Origin: Psococerastis gibbosa
Lineage: Eukaryota > Arthropoda > Insecta > Psocodea > Psocidae
Direction: 5' to 3'
Assembly: GCA_963971405.1 (NCBI GenBank)
Contig: OZ020489.1
Span: 24,392,290-24,456,289, forward strand
Length of the DNA stretch: 64,000 nt
Part shown: piece by piece, positions 33,217 through 45,800 of the stretch
How positions within the stretch are numbered: the stretch's first letter is position 1
How the letters are laid out: each line of letters begins with the position of its first letter
Position numbers and translations under genes: made by a program
The notes under the pieces: model-generated
Seen by the model: the letters and a program-made list of their open reading frames with translations, nothing else
Told to the model about the DNA's origin: nothing
Database searches by the model: none

Positions 33217-35621
33217 CTATGTAGGTGTGACTATCGGTCCAGAGACATTTTTGCTGGCCTTACTATAACTACAGGCCCCCGTTATTTTAGAAATCACATC
33301 AAAAAATCTAAATTTAGCATACTTAAAAAAATTTGTACTAGAACCCATACTTGGACAATTTTTAAATTCATTGGCATTTAATTTGAAGGTCTTCCTAATT
33401 TCTCGCCTTATCCTACGATTTCTATATGCAAACAACGCGGGCGAAGCTACCGTTGACATGAGGAGTGAGCAAATAACTAACGAGTTGACCAGTTGAGGAA
33501 CTTCTAAAGCAGCTACCCCCGTCAAGTCTACAACTGCGCGTATAATGTAGACTCCAAAAAATGGGGACCAACAAATTAGTGCCATAACTATCACTAAGGC
33601 AGACACGCGGGCTGCTCTCGCCCGTTCTTTATACCTGAACAGCCCAGCATTTGATAAGCGATGCCGCAAGTTGCTTACTAAATAACTAGAAGTGGAGCGA
33701 ATGCTCGAAGCTCTACTAACAGGCATCCGCCATAACGAAGACCGAGTTGAACTTGTGAAACTTGAATGTTTGGTGAGGGCACTCAACTTTGGTAAAATAT
33801 CTGAGTTTATATGGGCAATAGGAACATCATTGGAATGTCGCCGAGAAGGCGGTACGCTGGGGATTGTTGTAGAAGGCAGACAGAAGGATGTGTTACGTGG
33901 AAGAAACGGTTTGAGCAGGGCAGGATTATCCTTGCTCGGCCTTCTAGTTTTAAGATTTGGTAAACTAAAGTTGACTTTCATAATTGTCTCTTGTTCGACC
34001 ACTAGTTCATCTTTGGCACAAAGGTCTACTGCCGATTTGCACGCTCTTCTAGTATTGTCTGCGGCCACTCGGGGAGGACTAGCACGGGTTAGGGTCAGGG
34101 TAGGCGTGGCCGACATCTGCAAGCCACCGTCTTCGGGATCCCATTCGATTTCTTCCCGGTCTGAAGTGCTGGTTGCTTGGGTGCAGGCACTCTTGAGCCC
34201 CAAGTCAGTCTGGGTGCGCTTAGCGTTGCCCGAGGCTGCAGAACAAATCCGGGAGTAGATGAAGCAGATCAATGTGAAAGGTGTAACGAAGGACACTATG
34301 ACAAACGTGACACTGAAGGCTACGGACAAATAGGGCGTAGGCTTCGCTTCGAAAGACGTTGCTTTTTTTGATCCTGAAAATTAAACCAAAAGCTAGTCAC
34401 ATTCTGTCAATTAGATAACGTACGTTCTAATGACGCATAGTTTCGTTTAAGTTCAGTATGGTACCTATTTTTATTTTAGGTTACTCGTATTTGGACTAAA
34501 ATCATAATGCTCATGTATATACACATACACACATCACAGTAGGCTACTGTATGGGTACTATCATATAGGCTAATTACTTGTATGGTCCGCCCGGCTGACC
34601 TCTAAAATTAGTGGCATGCTAAAGCAGTGATAACACCCGTATAATGCACCCGCACATGGTTACCCACATATAATCTGATGAAACAGATTAAGGTGGTTTC
34701 CTACAAATTACCAGCAGTAGTGGACTTCAAGTTTTGGACTACCATATGGAAATAATATAGGCCCTAGAACAAATTGTAAGTGAAAACAAATTGGAACCCA
34801 GCTTGGCATGAGGATAAATATCTCACCTGCTTCTAGGAGTCTACAAGAGCTGAAAACTCCTTTGCCCTGCCCTTCAATTAGAGACTCGGCCAACCCAAAA
34901 CCAGACACCAGTAGTGGGATTATCCAGGCGACAGCAATCATCCAATAAGACCGCACACCGTTAATGACCGAATGGTAGTGCAGGGGGTTCACGACAGCAA
35001 AGTACTGGTCGACCGCAATTAGAAGAACTGAGTATGGTATCACGGATGCGGCGAAATGGGCGGCAAACTCGGCGACGGAGCAGAGGGAAAAAGTGGTAAT
35101 GGAATGGTCTGCGATGGTGACAGGGAGCAATGTCAGGCAAGACAGAATGTTGATGACAGTCAGGTTCACGACGAATCTGGAATAAACCAAATTACAATCA
35201 GCCATTTGATGTTCAAGAATCCAAAATAATGAGCGTGGTTACAAAAGTGCTTTTAACGGAAGATTACCTACAAATTTTTCCGAATTCCGATGCGACACCA
35301 CTGGCCAACTAGGATTTTGCCTAGAGAAAGTTCACATGACGCGATCGACTGAACATGTTAATAATAACAATAATCATTATTATAATTTTTTTCCCTTGTC
35401 CAGTATTCCCTGGACAAGGAGCATATATTTACAAAAATATACAATACAATACCATCCCGCATCCCCAAACTAGCGCTTATATGGGACAAAGGGCTTATAC
35501 AGTGCTGCTAAACAAGGCATAATCATATTATTTTTAGTTATTTATTTATAACGTTTATTTGATTCGATTTTTACTTGTTATTTTAATGTTAATAGTCTGT
35601 TTTTATTATTATAACCTCTAC

Positions 35622-35699
<78 letters not shown>

Positions 35700-38235
35700 C
35701 AGTATATCTATCAGTTAGACAATTATAGTTAGTTGGAAATGCCTAAAGTTTTTTCATCAGCAGCCTGATCGAGGCGATTATAATACCGTATTTATTTAAT
35801 CCCTGGTATTAAAAATGTAAACAAGACAATTTTATAATGGAAAGTGCTATTCAAAATTTGTTTGTTTACAGTTATAATCCTAGGGTATTTATTTAACCCC
35901 GGTATTATAATCGCCTCAATCAGGCTGCAGCAGTGGCCATTGGCTTAACTAGCAAATAATATATCCTATACACAGTTTATGGTATTCGAAATTTACGACA
36001 TATTGTAGAAGCTGTTCCATTTAATTCGAGTTCCACGTTTGTGGATATATTCAGGCGACTAAATAAATTTTAAAAATTAATAATAAAATTCAATATGTAG
36101 GCTATATAAATGCCCTGTAAGTAACAAGCTAATCCTAATAGTGTTATGTACTCGTATTATATATATATTATAAATACAGTAGGATAAAATTAAAAAAATG
36201 TTAACGCAATTCCTGTGATTTCATGATTATGCAACCAAGCACACTACTTAGCCTAATTCGCAAAAAGTTATGAGAAGCAAGAAGAATGACTAGAAAATAT
36301 AGCAAGTGTGGGACTCGAATAAAGACTATCCCATATTCCCATGGTGTTAAATAAATAAAATATTGACTTTTTGTTCTATAGCAAAATAGGATAAATGGCT
36401 TCAAACCATATTCAGCTCAGTATTACCGATCGGACGTATTGAACATAGGGAGAAATTCGACAACCCCACGATGGGAGAACTAGCAAAAGAAGCGTTTCCA
36501 TGTTGCACAGTCCCAACATAAAAAAAATCAAATATATGGAAATGAAAAACAAGTGAACAACTTAACAGGCGCAGTAAGTTGCTGCGCAACTGATTCACAA
36601 TCTAAATAGGTATATTGTTTTTAGCTGTATTCAATGTGTGGCGAGGACCAATCGCCTAGACTCCACGAGGAAACTAGTCAAACTACCTCGGAATCGTTGA
36701 GTGTTTGAGCTCCGGATGGATTAGGTAGGCCTACCTACTCGAGTTTAGAATCTTTCACCCCCCCCCCCCCGTGACATAGCCCTGATGTGTGAAAGATACT
36801 ATAAATGCGGCGAGCATACGATACAACTGAACTATACAGTAATTATTTAATTAAGATCACCCTGACTGATAACCGTAAGAGTGGCCTACAGCAAAATGCT
36901 AGCAGATAGCAGATGTGGATAGCATACCGAAACGTGGCAATGCTGTGAATCTTCAAGGTACTGGGTTGAGGCCAAATAAGCGCAATCAGGCGATTAATGA
37001 ATTCGCATAGCGTATGATCCAGATAGGGCTTTAGAAAATTGTCGGTTTGTCCTAGTCGGCACAGTGGAACAGGACAGCCTACCTGCATATATACGGTAAG
37101 GGGGGTATTCCATATACGTACAACGTCAACGAAAAATTGAAAAATGACGTTTTAGCAGACATTAAAGACATACTAAAAATTCTGCTACCACGTCAATTTA
37201 CGTCATTTTGACGTCATTTTTCAATTTTTCGTTGACGTTGTACGTATGTGGAATGGGCACCTATGCAGTATAATAAGACATAATAGACTACTGCATTTAA
37301 ATTATATTGCACTCCACAAGGTTTTGAATCGTGGATCCAACATTAAGGATCTAAACGGTTCAGTGATCAGTCACATTCTGATATTCATGTGCGGAATAAA
37401 TTAATTTTTCTCCAAGTTTATTGCTCTAACCTCTAATAATATTGGCCAATTATTTCTCACCTTGTCAGTCTTCTCAAGGGTTTTACACTGCGAAGAAGTT
37501 GCACTGGTTGCACTAGGTCATTGCATGCGTATTGGTTTATATCTTTACCGTACCATACTCAAAATGGCTTAAATTTGTGCCTCCGGAAATTTTCAGCGCC
37601 TCTAAAGTCCCTCCAACAATGTTTGGTCATTTAACTTATTTTGAACTTGACGGACTCGAGGTGGGATAAAAACATGTTGACGTAACTAGACAACAAAGTA
37701 CTAGGCAATTAAAGAAATGTCATTTAAATTTGGAAAATGGGAATCATTAATTTTGGACGACATGTCTGAATGTTATAATTCTGCCGTAACTTTATGAGGC
37801 CGGGTTGTTTTAGTAATGAATGACAAGCATCGTTTCTATTAGGGATTTTATAAGTATAATACCCTAGGGCGTCGCTTAAGGGGGAGGGAGGGCATCTGGG
37901 AATAAAGCCCTGGGTGACGATCCTTGTGGCCATATTAGCAGTAGGCTACTACTGGCTAGTTTTAGACATACTCATCTAAATAGGGTAAATATTATACACA
38001 AGAACCAAATAATTAACGGGACACTAGTTCAAATGTTAAAAACCGATAAAATTCTTACTGGTAACGCGTATGAATTCTACTACAATAGCTATCGTTAGTT
38101 TTACCTGTTGGCAACAGTGAGGAGGTCAGGCTTTCGCAAGAAGACTCTGAGGATGAGGCAATTTGCAGCGGCGCCGCAGCACAACTCCACCGCCAAAGCC
38201 AAATCCACTACCGTCGGCAGCCAAGATTCTGCCAT
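33217..38235 (-). CDS. Class A (rhodopsin-family) orphan G protein-coupled receptor
   Basis: Three exons, 38235-38105, 35176-34827 and 34373-33217, join in phase to 545 residues. Seven hydrophobic segments are present. TM1 has GAAANCLIL; TM2 starts NLTVINILSCL; C76 opens TM3, which ends in DQY (100-102). TM4 follows, then TM5 (SVTFVIVSFVTPF). TM6 has ICWSPFF (about 426-432), and TM7 ends SPALFAYRN (about 471-479). N53 replaces the usual TM2 aspartate, DQY replaces DRY, and S replaces N of NPxxY. The third intracellular loop is about 205 residues, rich in S, T and R. There is no signal peptide. The ATG is the first after an in-frame TAG. AATAAA lies about 108 bp past the stop. The ligand is unknown; a GPR61/62/161-like orphan is only a guess. 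Confidence 0.88.
35388..35600 (-). repeat. LINE 3' tail, same family as 3.7-4.1 kb
   Basis: Matches 3855-4075 almost base for base in CTTGTCCAGTATTCCCTGG, CCATCCCGCATCCCCAA and ACAGTGCTGCTAAACAAGG. It is non-coding and represents the 3' end of the LINE family that supplies the fragments at 3.7-5.9 kb. Confidence 0.65.
35622..35697. repeat. (AAT)n microsatellite
   Basis: About 25 uninterrupted AAT units next to the LINE tail, probably grown from its A/T-rich end. Confidence 0.95.
35761..35927. mobile_element. MITE of the CAG-target family
   Basis: A 167-bp element, CAGCCTGATCGAGGCGATTA to the inverse ending GAGG..GGCTG, with CAG at 35758-35760 and 35928-35930. The arms carry ACAAGACAATTTTATAATGG and TTTGTTTGTTTACAG. 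It lies in GPCR intron 1. Confidence 0.85.
36200..37099. other. GPCR intron 1, middle part
   Basis: No exon. Includes a run of 13 C at 36758-36770; otherwise unremarkable. Confidence 0.35.
37100..37261. mobile_element. PIF/Harbinger-like MITE, short subfamily
   Basis: 162 bp, from GGGGGGTATTCCATATACG to its inverse TGTGGAATGGGCACC. Inverted arms include GTACAACGTCAACGAAAAAT. Flanks are TAA on the left and TAT on the right, so the duplication is slightly decayed. Confidence 0.8.
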
Positions 38236-38696
38236 GCCTTTGCAGGTGCCATCACTCTATCTCCGCATTCCTTCACTCTGTGGAAAAAAGAAGCACTAAT
38301 TAGAGTATGGGATTCATTTGGGATGTCATTTTGTAGATGGCAGCACCAGTTGCAATGATATCAAAGCGTTGATTTTCCCATAAGCCTCAATACTATTTTA
38401 AAATGATTTTTAATTACGTATTATTTAAAGTGATATTTTTCTATACAGTATACATCATGGATAATATATATATTAAATTATATGCAGCGAAATAAGGTCC
38501 AGGCATAGTACAAATATTATAAAAAATATTAAAAGAATTAATTAGATGCTAAGAGCTTAGCTTTCACATGCAAACGGCGGCCAATTTGAATAATATGGAT
38601 ATCGGTTTGTCATCAGCGAACCTAGTGACCAAAACTGTCCCTACAGAACCTCATTGTTTAATAAAATTAAAACCGGACGCTGATTTATATTTTTTT

Positions 38697-38950
38697 TATG
38701 GAGTTGGGCCTACTTTTAGTGGCCCATAGGTCCTTTGTCCAATGCCAATGACCCCATAGATTTCGGACATTATTTGTATTGTTTCCGTATGCATTTTTGG
38801 CCATTCACAAACTGGTATACGTCCTCGGTGTCAACCTACACCGGCTGCAAGCGATAATGGACAAGATGAGGCAAGCTTACCATTGACGCAATGAAACAGG
38901 TGAAAGCATTACTTAACCAAGTACAGATACGAGTCACACATATACATATA
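38697..38950. repeat. Dispersed repeat D, copy 1
   Basis: Shares most of its length with 54547-54800, including AGTGGCCCATAGGTCC, GGTATACGTCCTCGGTGTCA and GTACAGATACGAGTC. Class unknown; no inverted ends seen. Confidence 0.6.
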
Positions 38951-40363
38951 CAGTAAGTATAATTCCTAAGCCTGTTATTTCAGACAAAATGACTCGCTGA
39001 ATGAATATGCAAGGGAGACCTTTTATCATTGGCAAATATCCAAGCTGCTATTCAAAATTTGACAGCTGAGAAAAATAAATATCTGAAGATGTTTCAGTGA
39101 TATTGTATACTTTTTAGAACATACCACTTTGATTTTAAAGAAGATTAATGTACAACAATCATTTATTTTGTAAAACGAGGAATTTTGTTTTTAGCTTGGG
39201 GCCGTATTTCCCGTTTAGTTTAACTGATTCTAGGGGTTACAACTGTAAACAAAATAATTTTGAATTTCCATTCAAAAATTATCTAATTTACATTTTTAAT
39301 CCCAGGTTAAGAATAAAATTCATACCATAGTAGGCCCGCAGCCTACTATGCTGTTTGGTAATAACTTAACCGCGATTGAGTACTTTTTAACTGGGCTAAC
39401 TTGGGGCTAAAGATTTAAGCATAACCATTTTAGATTTAGAGTAGCACTCTCCGTTCTAAAATTATTGTCTTGTTTACATTTTTAAACTCAGGTTAAGTTA
39501 TTACCGTACCAAACGGCATAGGTAGTAGATCCGCTGTTGAACAACAATAATTCGCGTGTTATGTGTTAGATAGGTACTGTAAATCTATAGGCTATCTACT
39601 GAATCATGAAGATCTATAGCCCCCCCCCCCCCCATTAGGGTCCTCAAATTCCCAAAATCCCCACTATTTCTCTCCTATTTTTCACAAATTTTCTCCCGGG
39701 GGAGTAATTACCTATCATATAGCACCCTTATTGCTCTGAAAACGCGTAAAACCCCAATATTTCTGCCATATTAAAAAAAAAAAAAAAAAAAAAAATCTAA
39801 ATTTAATCTTAGCCCCCTCCTTGGTCTCATTCTAGATCCGCGCCTGTATATACACATCCTGCACATTTTGTCGGTCCCGTCAAAAAAGAAACATAACTTA
39901 CCAATCTATATGCGCTGATAGACGCATTAGGGCAAATGCCAATATTATTTGTGAGCTACATATGTTTACAACAGCACTTCCTCACCTTGGGTGGCTCCGG
40001 AAGGCATATAAATCGGAGATCGACCTATCTGCATTTCAGACGTTCACGGCCGATCTTCAAATCCCTAGGGACCTTGATGCCCACCAGCACCAGACTCGCA
40101 CTCATTGCTCATGATGATGGTCTGGCTCATGTCCAAATGGCCATCTATCACAGATTTATAACACTCAATATAGGCTATCACCAGCTGCATTGAACACAAA
40201 CTACCCACTGCGATTGTTTGACGTGATAAACGTAACGGATTTATTGCAGTTTTAAATTGAGTTCATCTTCGTCTGCGAGGTCAGTAGCCCGGCAGTGATA
40301 TTCCTTACTACCGCCTCTTTAAATTCATCCCTAATCGTACGTCACTTGGCATGCAGCAGTGTC
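38951..40363. other. Region upstream of the GPCR, non-coding
   Basis: No exon recognised. Holds a 14-C run at 39620-39633 and a run of about 26 A near 39772-39795. An 85-codon frame at 39936-40193 has no recognisable features. Confidence 0.3.
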
Positions 40364-40371
40364 GGTAATAG

Positions 40372-41020
40372 TAGAGGTGGGGCGTTACTTCTGTCACTGT
40401 GATTTATCACCGTGACTACGATGGTCACTGCAACCACCCGTTCCTACCCAAAAAAAAAAAAAAAAAATACTGGTGATTTTAGTCACTGTCTCACTGTCAC
40501 CGATTTAGGCTATATTTTGAATAGCTTTGTTTCTAATACTCTGGTAGTCGCATACAAGAGCAAGTAACTCGCTCAGGTTTAGCCTATGCACTAGGCAGTC
40601 TTAAGCGAAATTCCCCGAAATGCTTTCCGATCGTCTCACGTAAGCTAAACATAAGGTATGCCCGAGGCTGTCACCGTGACTGCTCCATAACTGGCTAGCT
40701 TAATATATATATACGATATTTCTATATTACTACTTCTTAGGCCTACATTTCTTAGCATAACTAAACAAAAGAATAACCGACTTTAATTGTTAAGCGAAAC
40801 GAATAAGTCTATGTAACTTGCATAAATCACTGTCAAGTAAGAGAAGTGACAGTGACTTTTGATTACTCATACCAAGATGTAGGCTACCAAGATTACTTAG
40901 ATAGCAGGAAAAAAGCAGTCACTCCAGTGACAGAAATCACCAGTATTTGTATCAGTGACTGTCGAGTCACTGTCACCGGTCAGTGTTGGTCCTGGAAATA
41001 TCTGTCACGCCCCATCTCTA
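40372..41020. mobile_element. Non-autonomous hAT element, 649 bp
   Basis: Ends TAGAGGTGGGGCGTTAC and the inverse GTCACGCCCCATCTCTA, with perfect 8-bp GGTAATAG duplications at 40364-40371 and 41021-41028. Both subterminal regions are packed with GTCACTGTCAC/GTGACTG-type motifs in both orientations, likely binding sites (inference). No coding frame. Confidence 0.88.
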
Positions 41021-41101
41021 GGTAATAGTAGGTGAGATATTGAGATATTTTTATAGTGCTGCCTTCATGTCCGGTCGGCGCCTTTGTTCAGTAGTACTAT
41101 A

Positions 41102-41262
41102 GCGGCCCGATCATAGCGATTATAATACCGGGGTTAATATAATACCCTGGTATTAAAAATGCAAACAAGATAATTTTACAACGGAAAGTGCTATTCAAAA
41201 TTTGTTTGTTTACAGTTTTAATCCAAGGAGTAAGTTCATACCAATCACCATAATCGGCCCTC
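41102..41262. mobile_element. Diverged MITE of the CAG-target family
   Basis: Contains GCGATTATAATACCGGGGTT, AGTGCTATTCAAAATTTG and TTGTTTACAG like the better copies, but both outer ends are mutated (GCGGCCCGATCATAG on the left). Confidence 0.65.
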
Positions 41263-41745
41263 TGGTAGATTCAGTTTATGGATCAAGTAGCGTTATAGGT
41301 GAAGACTTAGTGTAGGTCCAACGATTATTTTTTGTTTTTAAAGTCCCGGTAAATTTACTTTTGGGGGCATCCCAAATAAATACATTTTAACACTGTAAAT
41401 AAAGACAATTTTCTTTCTTTATTACATTTTTTAATGAACCCAGCAGTCGCAACATGTCACATTATAGCCTGCACCCCTGTTTGAGACAGTTCCTTCCACT
41501 GCGGTACAAAACACAGATCTGTTTAACGTCGTATAAGAACCTGCAAGCGTTATTGGGATTTAACTATAATGTTACAAGCTATCCAAACCAATAATACGAT
41601 AGCTTTACATCATGGTTCAGGTTTCAATAAGAGCAATGAAAACGCAGCCTTAAAATTACCAAAAATAGCCTCTCCCACATAGAGAATGGGTTACATCATT
41701 CTGTAGGCGGAGACAGGTGCAGCTGTCTATCCTTGTTTTAATAAT
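41263..41745. other. Non-coding stretch
   Basis: No gene or repeat recognised. Confidence 0.3.
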
Positions 41746-41991
41746 CTAGGATTGACTGATAAATGTCGGAAAGTTCAGGGCTGCGCCGAGCTGTATAGGT
41801 GGCTCTGGTGCTGGCATCGTCGACAACAAAGCTGCCTTGTCATCATATGTTATACCAATAAGGGAAGCTTCCCATAAGGCTATGTCCAGAGCTGACCAGC
41901 TGTCATCTCCAGATTCCACGGGATTTCCATGTATAAATTCCCACACTGTTCCCATCGTTCTTAGTTTCTTTTCCAACAATAACAATATTAC
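41746..41991 (-). CDS. Possible terminal exon, unrecognised
   Basis: After an acceptor (ACTATACCAG) the minus strand encodes 81 codons to a stop at 41746. Composition is protein-like: GTVWEFIHGNPVESGDDSW, SALDIALWEASLIG, PAPEPPIQLGAALNFPTF. No family is recognised and no partner exon was found to the right. It may be a real last exon, a transposon scrap or chance. Confidence 0.25.
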   Translation of the reverse strand, partial: VILLLLEKKLRTMGTVWEFIHGNPVESGDDSWSALDIALWEASLIGITYDDKAALLSTMPAPEPPIQLGAALNFPTFISQS

Positions 41992-42084
41992 CTGGTATAG
42001 TTTAGTCACTGTGGAATTTTTTCCGTATTGTAATGGACTTAGGCAATAATGATGTACTCGTAGGTATACGCGATACACCGAGAA

Positions 42085-42345
42085 CCTAAGATAGCAGCCG
42101 AAATCAAGAGAGCCCGCATCAGGTGGCTAGGGCACTACGAACGAATGCCTGAAAATAGGACTACAAGAGCAGCTTCTCACAAGGTACAAGGGAGAAGACG
42201 ACCACGAATGCGATGGCTGAACGATGTCGAGGTGGATCTGGTGACCCTTGGCGTCGACGACCGGTAAAGGAGAGCGCAAGACCGCGCAGGCTGGCGCGAT
42301 GTGGCAGCCAAGGCCCTTCATAGGCTGTAGCGCCAAGGAGTAAGC
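42085..42345 (+). mobile_element. LINE C-terminal fragment (RTE-like tail)
   Basis: Encodes IAAEIKRARIRWLGHYERMP, then GRRRPRMRWLNDVEVDL and WRDVAAKALH, with stops in between. This is the standard end of RTE-type ORF2 proteins. A SINE-B copy follows within 30 bp. Confidence 0.7.
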
Positions 42346-42372
42346 AAGTAAGTATATTTTTGCAGCCTGGGT

Positions 42373-42541
42373 GTGGATGGCGTGGAGTAGCGTGCTTGCA
42401 CTTTTGTGTGAGCCTCTACACACCTTACGATCGGAGACGTCTCGTAATTCGACACAAGTACCTATTAGGTTACTTCTTAGAGAGGCGACTGAAGAGGTCA
42501 ATTAGCTACATTCACTAAATTGTTAGTATGCGATTAAAATT
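42373..42541 (+). repeat. SINE-B copy
   Basis: Plus-strand copy with GTGGAGTAGCGTGCTTGCAC, ACGATCGGAGACG, GAGGCGACTGAAGAGG and ATGCGATTAAAA. It faces an inverted copy at 42.66 kb. Confidence 0.7.
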
Positions 42542-42657
42542 ACAAAAAAATTGTGTTGTCGTATATCAGTATTTATGAGTTAGTACATCGGAGGTAACTA
42601 GTGTTCGGTTTATTAAGTACCTAATATGAAATAATTTAACTTTTTTATTTTTTTTTA

Positions 42658-42836
42658 TTTTTAAAAGGTTAATCCCATGCAAACAATTCAATGAATGTAT
42701 CCGATTGACCTCTTCAGTCGCCTCACTAAGTTACCTAATAGGTACTTGTGTCGAGTCTCCGTCTCCGATCGCATGGCGTGTAGAGACTCGCACATGTACA
42801 AGCACGCTACCACCTGGCCATCGAAGTCGATGGTAG
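42658..42836 (-). repeat. SINE-B copy, full length, inverted relative to its neighbour
   Basis: Minus-strand copy running from GACTTCGATGGCCAGGTGG through GATCGGAGACG to ATGGGATTAACCTTTT. With the previous copy it makes an inverted pair about 115 bp apart, able to fold if transcribed. Confidence 0.75.
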
Positions 42837-45800
42837 CCTGTTGGTCATCCAGGGGGGGGGGGGGCAGTGCGTCTGAGGCCAAGTAGCTGCCTAATTGGCC
42901 AACCAATAGGAATGAAGACAACAAGGCATCAAAACTGTTAAGGTTTAATCGCAGTAAGTGAAGGGGGGGGGGGGTGTTCCGACCGATGTGCTTTTGGGTA
43001 GGTAAAGATTTAACTTTAAGGCAGTTGAATACTATAGAGACATATAGATTTGAAGACTCAGCATATCGTTGGACTTACATTGCCTGCTGTGTTAGTATAG
43101 TAATTTAAAACAGGGCCTCACAGTCATCGAACAATTAGGGGGTGGAGCCCATTGTCAGGGGAAGGGGGCGCCTTGGGCCAAATGGGCAATACGCCCCTGC
43201 CTCTAATAACTATTAATACAAGAAGCAATGCAAGTCAAACTAAACCTTTGTTAAATAATACACATCTTAGGTTAATGGACCGTACCTATCACATCTGTAG
43301 TGGTGTAGCAGGTAGCTTGTCTTCAGCAATTGCCCTTCGATGCTGGAGTATACCACTAGGTTAGGGCTGTGCTCATGAGCAACTCGAGTCTAAGGAAAAA
43401 TCCAAGCTCGAAACTAGGATACTTCACCTTCAAGAGGACAATCTGTCATTACAACGGCCTTCTGCTTTTATGAAATGGTAAACACCATTGAAAAGCCATT
43501 TAGCCATTTAGTTTCGATGGGACAGGCAATCTGCCAATTGTTGTCCAAAACTTGGCTCTCGACACAGCGCGCACTTTCGGATGGTCTATATATATTCAAT
43601 CGAAAGTATACGTATAATTGTACTTTGTGATGCTAAAATGTTTGGTATAACAAAGAAAGAGAAGAAAAAACCTGCTGGTCATAAGCTGTATAGGAGAGAC
43701 TGATTTCTGAAGCTATTTCAATTTCAGGCTTTGCGCGGTTTCATAGTTTATCCAGCAATCAGCTTCTTTCACCCCACAGACAGAAAATTTAACACAACAT
43801 GAATGGGACATTCAAAGAACTTAATGTGCGCAGGTAGCAACGGGTAGGTTGGGACGTGGCAATTGGCACGGTCGCAGTCGCCATTATGACAAAATTTGGT
43901 TGGGCCTGTTTATGGTTACGTCGTTGATGAAATTAAGCATGCAAAGCATGCGGGAAGATAGTTGCGTTCATGGTATTAAAAATGCAAGCAACACTCCACT
44001 GATATGCCCTGAAAGCCGCTATATTGGGTTGTGCTAATGTGAACACCCCTGAAAAGAACAGGGGGAGTTTCGTGTGGGATATCGCTTAGAAATGGGTACA
44101 TAAATCTAAAGATGGTGGCCTTCAATGGGTCTTTTTCGTCTAGGAAAGTGCTACGGTCAACCAATCGAATCATGCCAATCATCAAAACATGCATTGGGTT
44201 TTCACGTAATTTCCCTCTGTATAGCTACTGTACATGTATAGTCGGCATTTTTTTTTTCTATACAAAAGAGATCCATTGTATGGACGACACAAGGGCCAGG
44301 AGATCTTCCAACAATATTTCATTGGTTATTATTATTTTTTTTATCAACAAAACGCTTAATTATAAATGTCAGTCTTTTAAATGCTATTGCGTAGAATTTC
44401 ATTCGGTATCACCCGATAAAAAAGGAGACCGATATCTTCGCATAGGCCTCGAGAAGAATCGATCGGTAGAGGTCGATGCGCCCGAGAGGGAAAACACTCA
44501 TTCAGCTGAATACGCACGACGTATTGCAGTGTCTCTACTTTTGGGTTGGTACAATATGATGAGCCCTATCACCCCCCCCCCCCCAGTAGTTTTGAGTTAT
44601 CAGAAAATTTCAGGCTGGATAGTGACCGGACTATTAAAATTCCTTAGGAATTATTTTGATATTGCCACCGTTTTTCAGGCTCCTTTCATTGAATGTGACC
44701 TCTCGACCTAGATCCGGGGCGACTCCCTCACGCTGCACACGCGGCACTAAGATGGAAGAAGAACACCTCTCGACCTGTACACTGTATCAATAGATACCTA
44801 AATTATCAGATTTGAATTGGCCTATAGGCTGTTGGATGAACATCACCCTCAGCTCCCTTGGCCATCCGCCATTGGCCTGAGGCCAATCGTCCGCCCCGCA
44901 GTTGTCGTTTGTGGCAATAGACTTGATTGCGGTGCCGGTGTGTACGTCATGCTCCATTAAGTCCATGTGCCAATCAAGACAAGGCGGTTTCAACTACATG
45001 TACCTACATGTGACAGGGCTAGTCATAAAATAATACAACTTATGTATTTCTTTAGAATAAATATTCAAAATTCAAATTCTAAATGCGTTAGCCTATAATA
45101 GCAGCTTGACGATGGCGTGAGCCGAAACCGGTTGTGTGTTTTTTTAATTTATTACATAAAACTGTACTAAGTAATTTTTTAACAATGAGGTACATGTTAC
45201 ATATTATGTGACATGGTCAGTATAAAATAATACAACTTATATATTTCTTTAGAATATTTAAATGTATTAGCCTACAATAGCAGCTCAGTCTTTAGTATAC
45301 ATGGTAGAATTCCACCCGGGCAATAAAACTGGAGATACTGGATATTTGGACATTCACAACTGCAACTCAGCAAGGGTTATCACTGTTTCCAGAAGTAATT
45401 TCATTCAGGCGATAAGAAATCTAGATTTATTAAACAAAAACATCTACAAATCAATCTACTTTTAGGAATTTGACAGGAGGGCCCGTCGTGTACCCTAGTG
45501 CTCAATAGGCGCCATGAAATAGAAAGTCACCTTATTTTTGAACTAGGGTACTACAATAGGTTACGGATAGGGCTACATCAGTATTAAAAGAAAGTTTTTA
45601 TAATTTCACCGACTTAAATCGGCTTCGTTTAATTTTTCATCGCCAAATAGCTGCAGCTGGGATGGGCTATGTGGTCCAGTATTTAAAAAGAATAGTTGAG
45701 GGGCACTCTATTTTATTATATAATACAGTAATATTTTGACTTTTGAGCTGCAAAATACCTACAGTTGCATCGTTTAGTACAAGTATACCGTTTTGCAGTA

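Larger units (their letters stand above)
35206..36199. other. GPCR intron 1, left part (repeat-rich)
   Basis: Intron 1 runs 35177-38104. This part holds a LINE tail, an AAT microsatellite and a CAG-target MITE, listed separately. No extra exon was seen. Confidence 0.5.

Noticed and set aside
33692-34258. 188-codon open frame on the plus strand
   Set aside because: Antisense to the GPCR third loop; arises from the codon bias of the real gene.
35622-35697. AAT array considered as a CRISPR-like or satellite array
   Set aside because: A plain trinucleotide microsatellite without spacers.
39936-40193. 85-codon frame upstream of the GPCR
   Set aside because: No hydrophobic or conserved segment and no splice link to the GPCR exon.
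44112-44711. 199-codon plus-strand frame
   Set aside because: Runs through a poly-C tract and low-complexity T runs; only a short internal part looks protein-like and no homologue is recognised.
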